A stretch of 64,000 nucleotides of DNA from Paramoeba atlantica (Eukaryota > Discosea). This document shows positions 25,899-35,639 of this stretch, one piece after another. Each line of letters starts with the position of its first letter. Within the stretch, counting starts at the first letter, position 1. The notes beneath the pieces were generated by a model, which was given only the letters and a program-made list of their open reading frames with translations, made no database searches and had not been told where the DNA came from. The translations under genes were made by a program, and so were the position numbers. The stretch covers positions 62,001 to 126,000 of the forward strand of contig CDRNVI010000067.1 of the NCBI GenBank assembly GCA_977017575.1, in the 5' to 3' direction.

Positions 25899-28352
25899 AT
25901 GGCGGTTTCCTCCGAGCGTCTTGCTTCTCGTCTTCACCATGCCTATGCCTCCCTGGATGCCCTCCTCACGGCGCACCATCTCCGCGTCCAGGACACCGAG
26001 GAAACGCTTTCCCATCTCGATGCCCACCCGTTTGAAAAGGAAGACAACAACAGTCCGTATTTCGTTCCCCCCTCGCTGGAACAGGCGCACGAGGCCTTTG
26101 CTCAAGGATTTGAAAATGTCACAGAAGAGTTTGAGACTGTGGTGGCAGAGGTCGAGACAGAGCTGAAAAAGATGGAAAAGGAAAAAGAAGAAAAAGAAGG
26201 GGTTCTTCGAGAGGAAGAGATTGGAGAAAAAGAGAGGAGCTTGGAGGAACAAGAGGAAGCTAGTCAGGTGCAGGGCGAGCAGGAGGGAGAGGAAAGTGAA
26301 GATAAAGTCGATCGTGATGTTGTAGTCGTGGAAAGGGAGCAAAACTTACCAGCTGGCGAACATCAAAGTCCAAAAGAAAGTACAATTTCGAATACAAAGA
26401 CGGATATAGCTGAGGTAGACACCACAGACTTGCACGATGCAAATCCCGGAGATAGGACGACCAACGTCGCAGAATCCCAAATCTTATTGGATACTTTACT
26501 CTCTAAGAGCGGAGAGGTTCCCGAGCTATCCACCCCCACGTTCGTTTGCCCTGCAGCCCCTGAAATTTCGCATTTCTATGACCGAGTGGCGACTCTCCGA
26601 GGTTCCATTGAGCGTGAATTTCCAGTGAATAACCCCCCACCTCCCTCTCATGACCCCATACTTCTACGAGGTAACGTTTCTGAAATCATTGCGTCGTTGC
26701 CTGAGAAAGCTCCAGAAGAGGACTCGATTTCTGGGTACAATCTCACAGGCATACGACAACCTCTGTCACCGTTCCGCAAATCTCCGGAAACAAAAGCAAA
26801 AAATCGCATTCAGTTTTTCTTTCACGAATTCGAGCGCGTCAAAGCCCACGGGGATATGTTACCGAAATGGTGTGGAGCTGGTGAGGCTATTGAAGAGGTT
26901 AAAGGTTTACTACAACAACGATGGCCATCTCGAATGGAAATTCTGGAAGACGAGCAAAAAACAGATATTTCGTTAGTTGAAGTAGAATTGAAGGGAAAAC
27001 ATGTTAGTAGTGTGGAATCCAGTAAAAAGCTCGAACAAGAAAAATCTGAAACAGAAAATACCGTCAAGGACACGATCGTAAACGTACGAAGTGTGAAAAT
27101 TAGCCAAGAAAGCGAAGAAACCAAACCCGACATACCTTTAGCATCTGACTCCATGTCCCCCATCTCGAATTCCGAAAATTCTACTCTAAAAGAAAAAGAC
27201 CTTACCGAGAACGAGATCAATCCTATCAAAACCGATGAAACCCCCCAGCAGATCATTCCGGATTCCCCTACCCATCTTGTTGTTCCCGACTCCCCTGCAT
27301 ACCCTACAACCACAACTCCAGAGTTACTGCTTACGGAGGCTAAACGAGTGTTGCAATGGTGTCGTCAAATGGGTGTGGATCTTTCCACTCTACAAGAGCA
27401 ACAAAAACAACAAAATGAAAATGAAATAAGAATAAATTCCTTAGAAGAAAAGAGTGAAGCGAAATATTTTACCCAACTACGTGAGTTTGCGGAAGCACTC
27501 AACCGAAATGGAGAAATTATGTCCGAGAATTTAGCCACGCTCCATCGTCTGGGTGTCTCCTGGATCTGTGAGTCCGATGAGATTCGATCGGTACTGCGTG
27601 AGTGTCAGGAAGTTTGGGTAAAGTTAATTGTTAACACCCAAGACGCGTTAATGCAGTGTGTGGGGATTACAGGGGAGGAGAAGGATCCAAAAACAGGCAC
27701 GGAAGCAACATTCTCTCAGCGAATCGAAGATGCGATTGGGTTTCTACCAAAGTGGAAAACGTTTGTGGAAGACTGTAAAAAATTAATTGAGGAGCAGGAG
27801 GAAAAGGGCGAGAAACGGGGAAAGGAAGGCCACAGTCTATCAACAAAGGCCGAAACGGATATGAAAAATACACCTTTGACAAGTGAAGGAGAAGGTACAA
27901 ACGATGTCAATGCACCCGGCACGGAAGACGCGACCCGTACAAATGACGTACCAAACGATTCCTCTCGTTCTACTCAATCTTGGACGCAATCACTGAAAAC
28001 CGTACTCCAAGAATTTCCATCCGCTTCCCAGATGGAATCAAGTTGGGATTCTTTTAAAACTAAAACACTCCAACCTTTACAAGAAAACTACAAAGTTTTT
28101 AAAACCACAGTGTTGAAGCCACAATGTACACTCCTGGAGAACACCTCTGAATTTGTGAAAGATAGCGATCAGCGCAGCGCAAAACTCAAGAGCATTGGGA
28201 CCCAACTGGAACGTTGGATGAAAGCTCAAAAGCAAAGCCTTTCGTACGAAAAACTACAAAACGAATTTTCCCATCTACGCGACATTTTATGTCAACATAA
28301 ATCGGAGAGTTGCTGTGAAGAATTTGCAGAAAAATATTCCAAAAAAGAATAA
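25899..28352 (+). CDS. Large charged coiled-coil protein of unknown function
   Basis: 817 residues, single open frame, ATG at 25899 (MAVSSERLASRLHHAYASLD). The N-terminal ~45 residues are helical. Residues ~65-150 are an uninterrupted Glu/Lys-rich coiled-coil-like stretch. A long Ser/Thr/Glu-rich disordered middle follows (to about residue 480), then helical segments such as LREFAEALNRNGEIMSENLA and a C-terminal helical block (YEKLQNEFSHLRDILCQHKS). There is no signal peptide, membrane segment or recognisable catalytic motif. It could be a scaffold or cytoskeletal/trafficking adaptor, but that is a guess. The uninterrupted length and normal start argue for a real gene. Confidence 0.75.
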   Translation: MAVSSERLASRLHHAYASLDALLTAHHLRVQDTEETLSHLDAHPFEKEDNNSPYFVPPSLEQAHEAFAQGFENVTEEFETVVAEVETELKKMEKEKEEKEGVLREEEIGEKERSLEEQEEASQVQGEQEGEESEDKVDRDVVVVEREQNLPAGEHQSPKESTISNTKTDIAEVDTTDLHDANPGDRTTNVAESQILLDTLLSKSGEVPELSTPTFVCPAAPEISHFYDRVATLRGSIEREFPVNNPPPPSHDPILLRGNVSEIIASLPEKAPEEDSISGYNLTGIRQPLSPFRKSPETKAKNRIQFFFHEFERVKAHGDMLPKWCGAGEAIEEVKGLLQQRWPSRMEILEDEQKTDISLVEVELKGKHVSSVESSKKLEQEKSETENTVKDTIVNVRSVKISQESEETKPDIPLASDSMSPISNSENSTLKEKDLTENEINPIKTDETPQQIIPDSPTHLVVPDSPAYPTTTTPELLLTEAKRVLQWCRQMGVDLSTLQEQQKQQNENEIRINSLEEKSEAKYFTQLREFAEALNRNGEIMSENLATLHRLGVSWICESDEIRSVLRECQEVWVKLIVNTQDALMQCVGITGEEKDPKTGTEATFSQRIEDAIGFLPKWKTFVEDCKKLIEEQEEKGEKRGKEGHSLSTKAETDMKNTPLTSEGEGTNDVNAPGTEDATRTNDVPNDSSRSTQSWTQSLKTVLQEFPSASQMESSWDSFKTKTLQPLQENYKVFKTTVLKPQCTLLENTSEFVKDSDQRSAKLKSIGTQLERWMKAQKQSLSYEKLQNEFSHLRDILCQHKSESCCEEFAEKYSKKE

Positions 28353-28705
28353 ACTTGAAACTACAAAGGTTTGTTAAAAAGAAAAAAAAGATAGTCGATA
28401 CTTTTAGTTATTTGTTTAATCGGTTTCGTGCGCAATGGTAACAAACCCTTGGCCACAGTACGTAGTGTAGAATAGAAACATGAACACTTCTTACCTATGT
28501 ATGATTCTAAACGTCATTTTCGACAAGCAATACTATTCGCTTAGAATTCTGCGCCCCAATGAGTACTGATGAATTTTGCATCTGTCGTAAAAAATGCAGT
28601 AGGTAAGAAATCACCAGCATATCCTATTATTCAGAAACGGGTTATCAATTTTAATTTATTGCTTACCATCATTATTTTTCCACCCTTTACTATCCCACAC
28701 ATTCA
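28353..28705. other. Intergenic between coiled-coil and histone-fold genes
   Basis: AT-rich, with no supported gene. It presumably holds the 3' end of one gene and the promoter of the next. Confidence 0.4.
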
Positions 28706-29584
28706 ATGTCACACATTGGACTGGAAAAACGCATACAAAAATTCGTCCACACATTTCTGCAAGAGTTGACCATCCCTCCTCTTTCCCACGATTCTTCCAT
28801 ATTGCCTGAAAAAACCAATTTTTCTGCGGAAGAAGGCCCAGTTTGTCATTCCACAACAAAAATTTCACACAACTGTACGCCTGACTCGGTTTCACGCTCT
28901 AATTCTTTAGATCCCGATTCTATGGACGATGTTTCAGAAAATCTTCTACCTCGATCTGAGACGAATCCAAATCTAAATTCAAATCTACATCCAATTCCAA
29001 GCCTAAATTCAAATACAAAGTTAAGCTTAAGTCCAAATCCAACCTTAGATCCCAATCCCAATCCAACCCTAAATTCAAATTCAAATCCAAACTTAACTTC
29101 ATATCCCAATCGAAGTCCAAGCTTGAATTCTATTTCAAACCCAAGCCCAAGTCCAAATCCAACCCCCCCCACCAATACCCCAACACCCGAAATCCGCGAC
29201 ACGATCCACGCTCTGCTGCAGCAGGAAAGCGCCGTGCCTCGCGCCACACGCCTCACCCCAGAATCCATCGCGTGCCTCACCGCTGCCGTCGTCACCCTGA
29301 TGGAGACATTAGCCCAGCAAGCCGCGGAGGTCACGGCCGCAAGGAAACGCAAAACCGTAACCCTGGAACATCTCATGGCCGCCCTCGGGTGTGGGCGTAG
29401 TGAAGACGTGAGCCCCGATAAAACAGAACGTGGCCCTCCAGGAAAGGGGAGAGCACAACGAAAAGAAGACGAAAAGAGGAAGAGTGGGGAGACCCACCGA
29501 TGGAAGTTTGCAACAGAGCTGTTTGCGGAGGAGGGGGAGGAGACACGGGAGAGGGAGGAAATAAAAAGTGCAGGGGAAGGGTAA
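28706..29584 (+). CDS. Histone-fold protein (NF-YB/POLE3-like) with low-complexity linker
   Basis: 292 residues. After a helical start (MSHIGLEKRIQKFVHTFLQE) comes an Asn/Pro/Ser linker built from imperfect NPNPTLNSN-type repeats (residues ~90-155). A histone fold occupies residues ~165-230: RATRLTPESIACLTAAVVTL then AARKRKTVTLEHLMAALG. The K-R-K-T-(V/L)-x-x-x-x-(L/V)-x-x-A-(L/M) ending is typical of the CBF/NF-Y and Pol-epsilon/CHRAC group. The C-terminus is basic then acidic. Such proteins pair with another histone-fold partner to bind DNA in transcription or replication complexes. Which one this is cannot be decided. Confidence 0.65.
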   Translation: MSHIGLEKRIQKFVHTFLQELTIPPLSHDSSILPEKTNFSAEEGPVCHSTTKISHNCTPDSVSRSNSLDPDSMDDVSENLLPRSETNPNLNSNLHPIPSLNSNTKLSLSPNPTLDPNPNPTLNSNSNPNLTSYPNRSPSLNSISNPSPSPNPTPPTNTPTPEIRDTIHALLQQESAVPRATRLTPESIACLTAAVVTLMETLAQQAAEVTAARKRKTVTLEHLMAALGCGRSEDVSPDKTERGPPGKGRAQRKEDEKRKSGETHRWKFATELFAEEGEETREREEIKSAGEG

Positions 29585-29621
29585 AAAAGTGTGGTGCGGA
29601 TGGAGGAATGGAGGGTAAATG

Positions 29622-29762
29622 CATGTTGAGGTGACCCATAACTCTGTGAGAGCTCTTCAATGCGCTATTATTAACCATGTATGGATTTGGTTAAGTTTTA
29701 CGACCAAAATAGAAAATTTAGACCCCATTATTTTCGTGCCACCCCCTGTATCTATCACAGAT
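29622..29762 (-). repeat. ~130-bp dispersed repeat upstream of an LRR gene
   Basis: The reverse complement reads ATACAGGGGGTG, GGGGTCTAAATTTT, AATAGCGCATTGAAGAGCTC. The same order appears twice at 35289-35520. Because this repeat lies within the long open frame beginning 29619, I place the LRR start downstream. Confidence 0.7.
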
Positions 29763-29801
29763 GTACATTATACCGCACGTTCAAATGATCTTATTTATTT
29801 C

Positions 29802-30653
29802 ATGTCAATGTCTAAACATCAATCTCTAAGCATCCGAAGAGCTGCACTTGCAGATTCAACCCATACTCGAACCCGTCTGGGTAAAGTGCGCGGAGCCATT
29901 CTCTCACAAGACATACAAATGGCTCAATTTATTGAGAATCTGGAGAAGAAGTCAGTAATTACCAGCAATAAAACAGAGGCATGCTTATGGACCGGTGTCA
30001 CATGTACTTCCGACCATGAAGTTTCTGGCATCGATTGGTCGGCCAAAGCGCTGAAGGGTAACCTTAGCTGGGGTAGCCTACCCCACACTGTGTGCAATGT
30101 TCGCGTAGGAGATAATGAACTTAGTGGAACTGTTCCGGTTTCTGCACTTCCCCCTAAACTCACATATTTAAACCTCCAATACAACCCGTTTCATGGATCC
30201 TTTGAAGCCGGCTCCTTACCTCATGTTTTTGAAGAGCTTTGGTCATCAAATACAAAGTTTTCCGGTGTGCTTGATCTCACGTCACTCCCTTCTTCGTTGA
30301 AAGTGTTTTCTTTGCCCAGTAACTGTTTTTCAGGAACGTTGGATTTGACGTTGTTGCCGGGAGGGCTACGCAAGCTCTATCTTCAAGGGAATCAATTCGT
30401 AGGGAGCGTGGATTTGACATGTCTTCCGAAACAACTTGAAATTTTATACATATCCGACAATAAACTTGATGGTGAGTTGGAGTTTCGCAAGCTTCCGCAT
30501 TCAATGCGTGCGCTGTCTCTTGGGAGTAACGCATTTGCGGGCAAAATATGGTTTGATACATTGCCTTCATCAATGCGTACTTTGGATTTGAGCAGAAATA
30601 AATATTCTTTGGATGTGCAATCCTGTTTTCATCCAAAGTTTGTCAAACTTTAA
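29802..30653 (+). CDS. Secreted LRR protein, 283-residue class
   Basis: Start set at 29802, which gives 283 residues, the same as two paralogues; the longer frame from 29619 reads through a repeat. The N-terminus (MSMSKHQSLSIRRAALADST) is a weaker signal peptide than in the paralogues. The cap is LGKVRGAILSQDIQMAQFIE then ACLWTGVTC. About eight 23-residue LRRs follow, of the form LP..L..L.L..N.F.G.LDLT. A copy lacking most repeats, very similar over the cap, lies at 50785-51146. No membrane anchor is seen at the C-terminus. Confidence 0.8.
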   Translation: MSMSKHQSLSIRRAALADSTHTRTRLGKVRGAILSQDIQMAQFIENLEKKSVITSNKTEACLWTGVTCTSDHEVSGIDWSAKALKGNLSWGSLPHTVCNVRVGDNELSGTVPVSALPPKLTYLNLQYNPFHGSFEAGSLPHVFEELWSSNTKFSGVLDLTSLPSSLKVFSLPSNCFSGTLDLTLLPGGLRKLYLQGNQFVGSVDLTCLPKQLEILYISDNKLDGELEFRKLPHSMRALSLGSNAFAGKIWFDTLPSSMRTLDLSRNKYSLDVQSCFHPKFVKL

Positions 30654-30942
30654 GTTGCAATTTCCATACGTCCGAAGAGAAGTTTTTAATCCAATTTCTT
30701 GACAAAATATTGCTTTCAAAAGAGAGGTTGATAATTCCTGAGAGTGATTACTTTTAGCATCATCGTCTCCAAGTCTTTTTATGAAACAATCGATGCTTTC
30801 TCGCGGCATTTCATGGACAATTAGTTTAACCTTTTTAAAACCGGTGAGATATACCGTGTGCCGCATTTCTTTTGTATGATATGCATACTTTGTACAATGG
30901 ACAATGGACATTTAAAAGTTAATTCAAAAGAATAATTGTTTT
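30654..30942. other. 3' flank of LRR gene, no gene seen
   Basis: No supported feature. Minus-strand frames here are antisense shadows. Confidence 0.35.
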
Positions 30943-31110
30943 AGTCCCTTGTTGTTTTCAACTGTTGCACTGCTGCTGCGCGCTTCGCATGGAAAACTAA
31001 CTCCGCGTTTAACGAAAAGACTAAAAGATAATAATCGGGCAAAAGATCATGAATAATCATAAATCATGTATAATCCACTTTTTGAGCGAAAATACCTGAT
31101 TTTAGGCACA
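30943..31110 (+). repeat. Hairpin-ended repeat, decayed subfamily 2 head
   Basis: Hairpin remnant with TTGTTGTTTTCAACTG ... CCGCGTTTAACGAAAAGAC, then AAAGATCATGAATAATC, which matches the reverse complement of the copy at 52111-52714. Confidence 0.6.
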
Positions 31111-32238
31111 ACAATCGAGGCGCGAGGTATACTCGAGTTTCCTTAAAGCGCATCGCAGCTAACCAGTTGGATCCGAATTTCACTGGCTTTACCCTAGTTA
31201 TTTAGTATCTTGTCATTTTCATAGCGGGCGAACCTGCGCAAACGCACGCAAAAAAGGATACGGGATTGCACTCATCCTAGTTCTTTAGCACCTTATCATG
31301 TTGGTGTCGGGTGGCAACCCGGGGGTGTTGGTGTCGGGGGAGGCAACCATGGCCCTCTCAAGAATGACAAATTATCGTGTCAACGTTCAACTCAAAAAGG
31401 GCCTTGAAAATGAGAATGAGAATGGATCAAAAGGGACCCTGTTGTGCAATCTGGGCCTCGAAAAGGAAACACCCGCATAAAAATTCAGCTACTGCAGTGG
31501 TGAGGGTGATGACCTTCGAAATTTCAGCGTCTAGGCATTATGGTTTTCACTTTTGAGCGAACATGCTGGAAGGGCCAAATCTCTCTTCCTGGGGGTAGTC
31601 TTCCTGGGGGGTACCTTAGTGGGGGGCTACCTTTAGTCCTTGAGATGAGCTTGGATCGAGTAGTTAGTGATTGTTCTTCCAGCTGTGTACATGGGTGTGT
31701 ATTTTGTTTTAATGAAGGAACTTGGAGTTGATGAAAATCGCCCAGTTACGAGTTTACCCGTGATCTTGTGGCGCTATCGTACATGTAATTCTAAATTTTT
31801 TTCTAGTGACTTTATATGGGTTACAATCTTTCAAATTTCGGGAATTATTGTTTTATATACATTTTTTCGGGAATTATTGTTGTATATAAATTATAGTGCT
31901 CAAAACGACTTTAAATGGAAATTTGGTCGAAGGGAGCATTTGTTTTGAAAAAGCGTATTTTTGGGTACAGTATGAGTGCAGGTGGCCCAAAATTGTTTTT
32001 TCTACTTCTTTTCTATTCCTTGTCAACGTTCAACTGCAAAATAAACGCGAAAATGAGAATAGTCGCGAAAATGAGAATGAAAATAAAAAAATCCTGTCAA
32101 TGTTCAATTACGGATTCTGAGAATAGTGACGACCAGTGTACCATTTTCTTTCTTTAGGTACCTTTTTCATATTTGCTATACTTCAAGCTTGAAAGTAAAT
32201 TGATTGCACGAGGCAATTTATGCTCATATGCTTTAATT
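31111..32238. other. Spacer with scattered repeat motifs
   Basis: Holds GTGTCAACGTTCAACTC near 31378, TTCCTGGGGGTAGTC-type motifs near 31577-31625 related to the CCCCCAGTAA repeats, and TGTCAATGTTCAATT plus TTCTGAGAATAGTGACG near 32097-32130, as in the element at 8283-9327. No gene is supported. Confidence 0.5.
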
Positions 32239-32965
32239 GCGGTGGTTGTAGAACTACCGCTCTACCCTTGATTATTGAAAAAAAAGTGAACAAAAACAGT
32301 GAAAATATATAGAGGAACACAGTAATATAATAGAAGAAAACCATATACAAAAGGGGGCTCCGGTGGTTCAAAATTGAAAAAAAGATTGAAAAAAATGGGG
32401 GGTCTAGGGGGGGGCATACCGCACGATTTTTTTTTGAAAAAAAAATATTTTTAGAAACAAACCCGCAGAAGGGGTAGCCGGGGTCTTGGCGCGCATTTTC
32501 CACCCCCCCTACCCGGGGGTGACCGCCCCGCGTATCCGCAGGACGGGTCCGCCAAGTTCGGATTTTTTCGGAATTTTTTATTTGAAAATAATTTCAACTT
32601 GGCGAAAAAAATGGCAAAAAAGTATTTTTCGGACCACAAGGGGCCTTTTTGTGTCGAAAGAATGGTGTGGTTGGAGTCGCATTCTCTACCCAATACGTTT
32701 GGTAGGCTTTCATGCATGCCTACGAGTGATTTCCCACACGCAAATGTCGGATTTAGTGCTCTGAGAGCAAAAATACCCAAAAAGCACCCGAATTTTACCC
32801 CAAAATCGGCTATTTGTGGCTCCAATCCTTCCAATTTCTACTTTCGAAGCCAAATTTTATTTTTTAGGCTTTTCGTTAAACGCGGCGGGATTTTTCAACG
32901 CGAAGCTCGCAGCATGAGGGGCTTCTAAGTTGAAAACAACCACCGCGTTTAACGAAGAGCCTAAA
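32239..32965 (-). repeat. Hairpin-ended repeat, internally deleted copy
   Basis: Both terminal hairpins are present (32239-32260 and about 32861-32965), but part of the head between the GCCAAGTTGAA block and GACCACAAGGGGCC is missing. The minisatellite is reduced to a few units (32397-32415). Confidence 0.8.
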
Positions 32966-32968
32966 GCT

Positions 32969-33584
32969 CTCAGTGTTAATATCGTGTTAAAACCATTCTG
33001 AGTACAAGAGTAGACGGGGTAGGGTGATTTTTTGGGCTCCGAAAACAAGAATTTTATTGTTTTTGCAAATCCGTTTGGCTACCAAAAAATATCATATTTA
33101 ACATTCAGTAGTCAATGGAGCCACCATTTTTGTCCCGCAGCTCTTGTAATCGAGTTGGGAGGCTGTTTATTGCTGTTTTTTCCAGCAAGCATCTGTCGAA
33201 ACTCGTCAGTATCACAGGTGTTTTCGCGTGTGTACTTCTTTCGCTCTACATCACCCGTTTCTTCAAAACGCTTAATGTAGCGCGATACAGAAGTGTGTGA
33301 ACAGTTCATCATTTGAGCTGTCTCGCGCAAAGAGGCCCCTTGATCCACCTCATGAGCGCAAACCACCCTAGTGGCATAAGATGTTTGCTCCGGCGAAAGC
33401 TGGCGACGATTTAGACGGCATCTTTTCCCCATTTTCGACAAAAATCAGATCAAACAGACAAAAGAGGGACTTTTTCTTGTATTTTTGCATTTTTTGGGGA
33501 TGAATTTTTCGTATTTTTTGTACCAAAATTATTGGTTTCGGAAAATTGAACAGGTGTTGGTTTCAACACGATATTAACACTGAG
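32969..33584. mobile_element. Mini-mariner/Tc1-like element with 27-bp inverted ends
   Basis: The left end CTCAGTGTTAATATCGTGTT and the complementary right end ending AATATTAACACTGAG... pair across 27 bp with one mismatch. The ~616-bp element carries a frame only for a transposase DNA-binding domain (33112-33432, minus). It lies against the hairpin of the repeat at 32239 on one side and an LRR fragment on the other. A TA duplication is not evident. Confidence 0.8.
33112..33432 (-). CDS. Tc1/mariner-type helix-turn-helix protein without catalytic domain
   Basis: 106 residues from the ATG at 33432 (MGKRCRLNRRQLSPEQTSYA). The helix-turn-helix is GASLRETAQMMNCSHTSVSR followed by YIKRFEETGDVERKK, the paired-like N-terminal domain of Tc1/IS630 transposases. 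Beyond residue ~60 the frame has no DDE core and ends NSITRAAGQKWWLH. It could bind the element ends and act as a repressor of full-length relatives, or be an inert deletion product. Confidence 0.65.
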   Translation of the reverse strand: MGKRCRLNRRQLSPEQTSYATRVVCAHEVDQGASLRETAQMMNCSHTSVSRYIKRFEETGDVERKKYTRENTCDTDEFRQMLAGKNSNKQPPNSITRAAGQKWWLH

Positions 33585-33639
33585 ATCTGCAAAATGCAAC
33601 AAAAATTAGCCAAAAAGGCCGCATAGGCCAAAATTGGCA

Positions 33640-33903
33640 GGTGCAACAGGACCGCTCAATTTGCATAATCTGCCCCCGCTACTCGAGCATCTAGATTGCC
33701 AGGATAACAATTTCACGGGTGTTATATGTTTAGAGAATTTTCCAGAATCGCTTCGGAGTCTTTCTATAGAAGGCAACTCTGACCTTAACATTGAATTCGA
33801 CGTTTCCAGCTTTCCAAAGGGTTTGGTAGAAATAGGCGTTAAGGGCACGCGAATATCTTCAGAGGATGAAGAACGTCTTTTTCCTTATGCACCACTGTTT
33901 TAG
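33640..33903 (+). pseudogene. LRR gene fragment, C-terminal part
   Basis: Reads GATGPLNLHNLPPLLEHLDC, DNNFTGVICLENFPESLRSL, EGNSDLNIEFDVSSFPKGLV and ISSEDEERLFPYAPLF with a stop. These are the last three repeats and tail of a family member. The cap and first repeats are absent, and the mini-mariner element ends only about 55 bp upstream. Confidence 0.75.
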
Positions 33904-35288
33904 ATAGATTTCATGGCATACGATTATTTACCTAATTCTCGGTGATCATAAAGAAGGAAGTGATGTAGTAAATCAAGAATAAGATTAATTTATGGTATTA
34001 ATAAGATTCATTTATGCTTTGTTACTAAAAACATTTTTCATTTTTTTATCAAGAATATTTGAATAGTGATATATCCAAACATGTGCAAGTCATATCTACT
34101 ACATATCGTACTATGTATTTGGAGTAATTTGCTAATGGTGATCATAAATTTATATTGGCCGGCTTTCATAAAAGGATAAGGCATAAAATGGTATAAAACA
34201 TTTTTGTACTCACGATTGGGCCTTTTCTCTTGTGTGGTACGCTTCGGCCGGGTGGGATGGAGGGCAACATTCCTGTGATTCTGTGAATATAGAATATCTT
34301 ATACTAGACATAAATTTATCATCATAAATTTATCATTATTCCTGTTTCGTAGAAGCACGCGCGACATGGTTGACAGCACATACGCCTACGAAATCGTCTC
34401 TTAGTTTTTGCGCCTAGACCACCCTTAAGCATCGTCATGAGATGTTGCGCCATTTCCTGTCCGCTAAATGCTTTTTTCCGTTTGTGGTACACAGGAAGTA
34501 AAACAAGGGATTGGGCACCGACGCACATGACGCTGATTACAGGCCGCCGTCCCGCAAAGTGTCGGCCACATTTCCGGAGCGACGGCGATATGAAGTTGGT
34601 TTTCGTGGTGTTTTTAATTGCGAAGCAGTTACAGCCGCTTGGCTGTATGAACCTACAATACTCCTTTCCACTGCGCCTGAAATTTCTCTTCGCTCTTCTG
34701 CCCCGTTCTGACGTCTTGGAGTCAATCTCTGACTCATAGAAGGCGGGTTACTCTCGGGATCGACGTGTTGCGAGGAATCGTTTGGCATGGAGGATCGAAC
34801 CCGCTTTGCAATCTGGCGGCGTTGCATATTGAAAAAAGGAAGCAGTAAAAGGATTTCTAGCTCATTTTAATCAGAATTGCTTCTTATTCACTTCATTATA
34901 TACTTCTTATTCACGTGGAGAGCCGATACATGCATTGTGATACCCAACCAGGTACACAATATAATATACATACGAAACATAATTGTACTTGTAAATGAAA
35001 GAGAAAAATGTTTAGTTGTGTTTAATGATGCTCAGTTTACTTGGAGCTGAGTCCAGGGTATGTAAATCGCTAGGTAGGCGAGAAATCTCTAGTTTACAGT
35101 TAGAAATGTTAGTCTGCAGTTTATAAAATATCCGTGTCTCTCTCCTCCCGGAGCGGTGCTCCCTGTGTTCCCGGAACAGAAGGAGAGGTATGTTCCCGGA
35201 ATCACAACGTATGAATGACCCACAAATTGGCTTTGCAGCAGCATGAATTAAAAAAAAACTGGTGCCTTGTCTTCATACATGGGGGCGT
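33904..35288. other. Long spacer, no convincing gene
   Basis: AT-rich sequence. Minus frames at 34537-34827 (MQRRQIAKRVRSSMPNDSSQ) and 34322-34528 (CCQPCRACFYETG at the end) overlap in different frames and could be the broken parts of one small gene, but no family is recognised. Confidence 0.35.
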
Positions 35289-35520
35289 GATGTTTCTGGG
35301 GGGGTCTAAAAATTGTAATATTTGACCAATTTTGGAAAGTAATAGCGCATTCGAGAGCTCTTGGAAGGTATGATGCTGTCGCGCAATTTATTTCAACATA
35401 CAGGGGTGAAAACTTTCATCTGGCGGGGTCTAAAATTTGTAAAAACTTTTCAATTTTGTAAAATAATAGCGCATTCGAGAACTCTCGCGGAGTTGTATGT
35501 CTTCGTACTGGTAGCTTTTA
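35289..35520 (+). repeat. Two diverged tandem copies of the ~130-bp repeat
   Basis: GGGTCTAAAAATTGTAA ... AATAGCGCATTCGAGAGCTC and GGGTCTAAAATTTGTAA ... AATAGCGCATTCGAGAACTC. Related to the minus-strand copy at 29622-29762. Confidence 0.7.
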
Positions 35521-35639
35521 ACATATCAAAGTGGAACTACAAATGCCGAATAGGTCAAAAACTCGAATTGTCACTTGAAAAATGATACAAAAAAATTAAA
35601 AAATAACGTTTTCCCCCCCAAGAAGATTGTTAGTAACCC

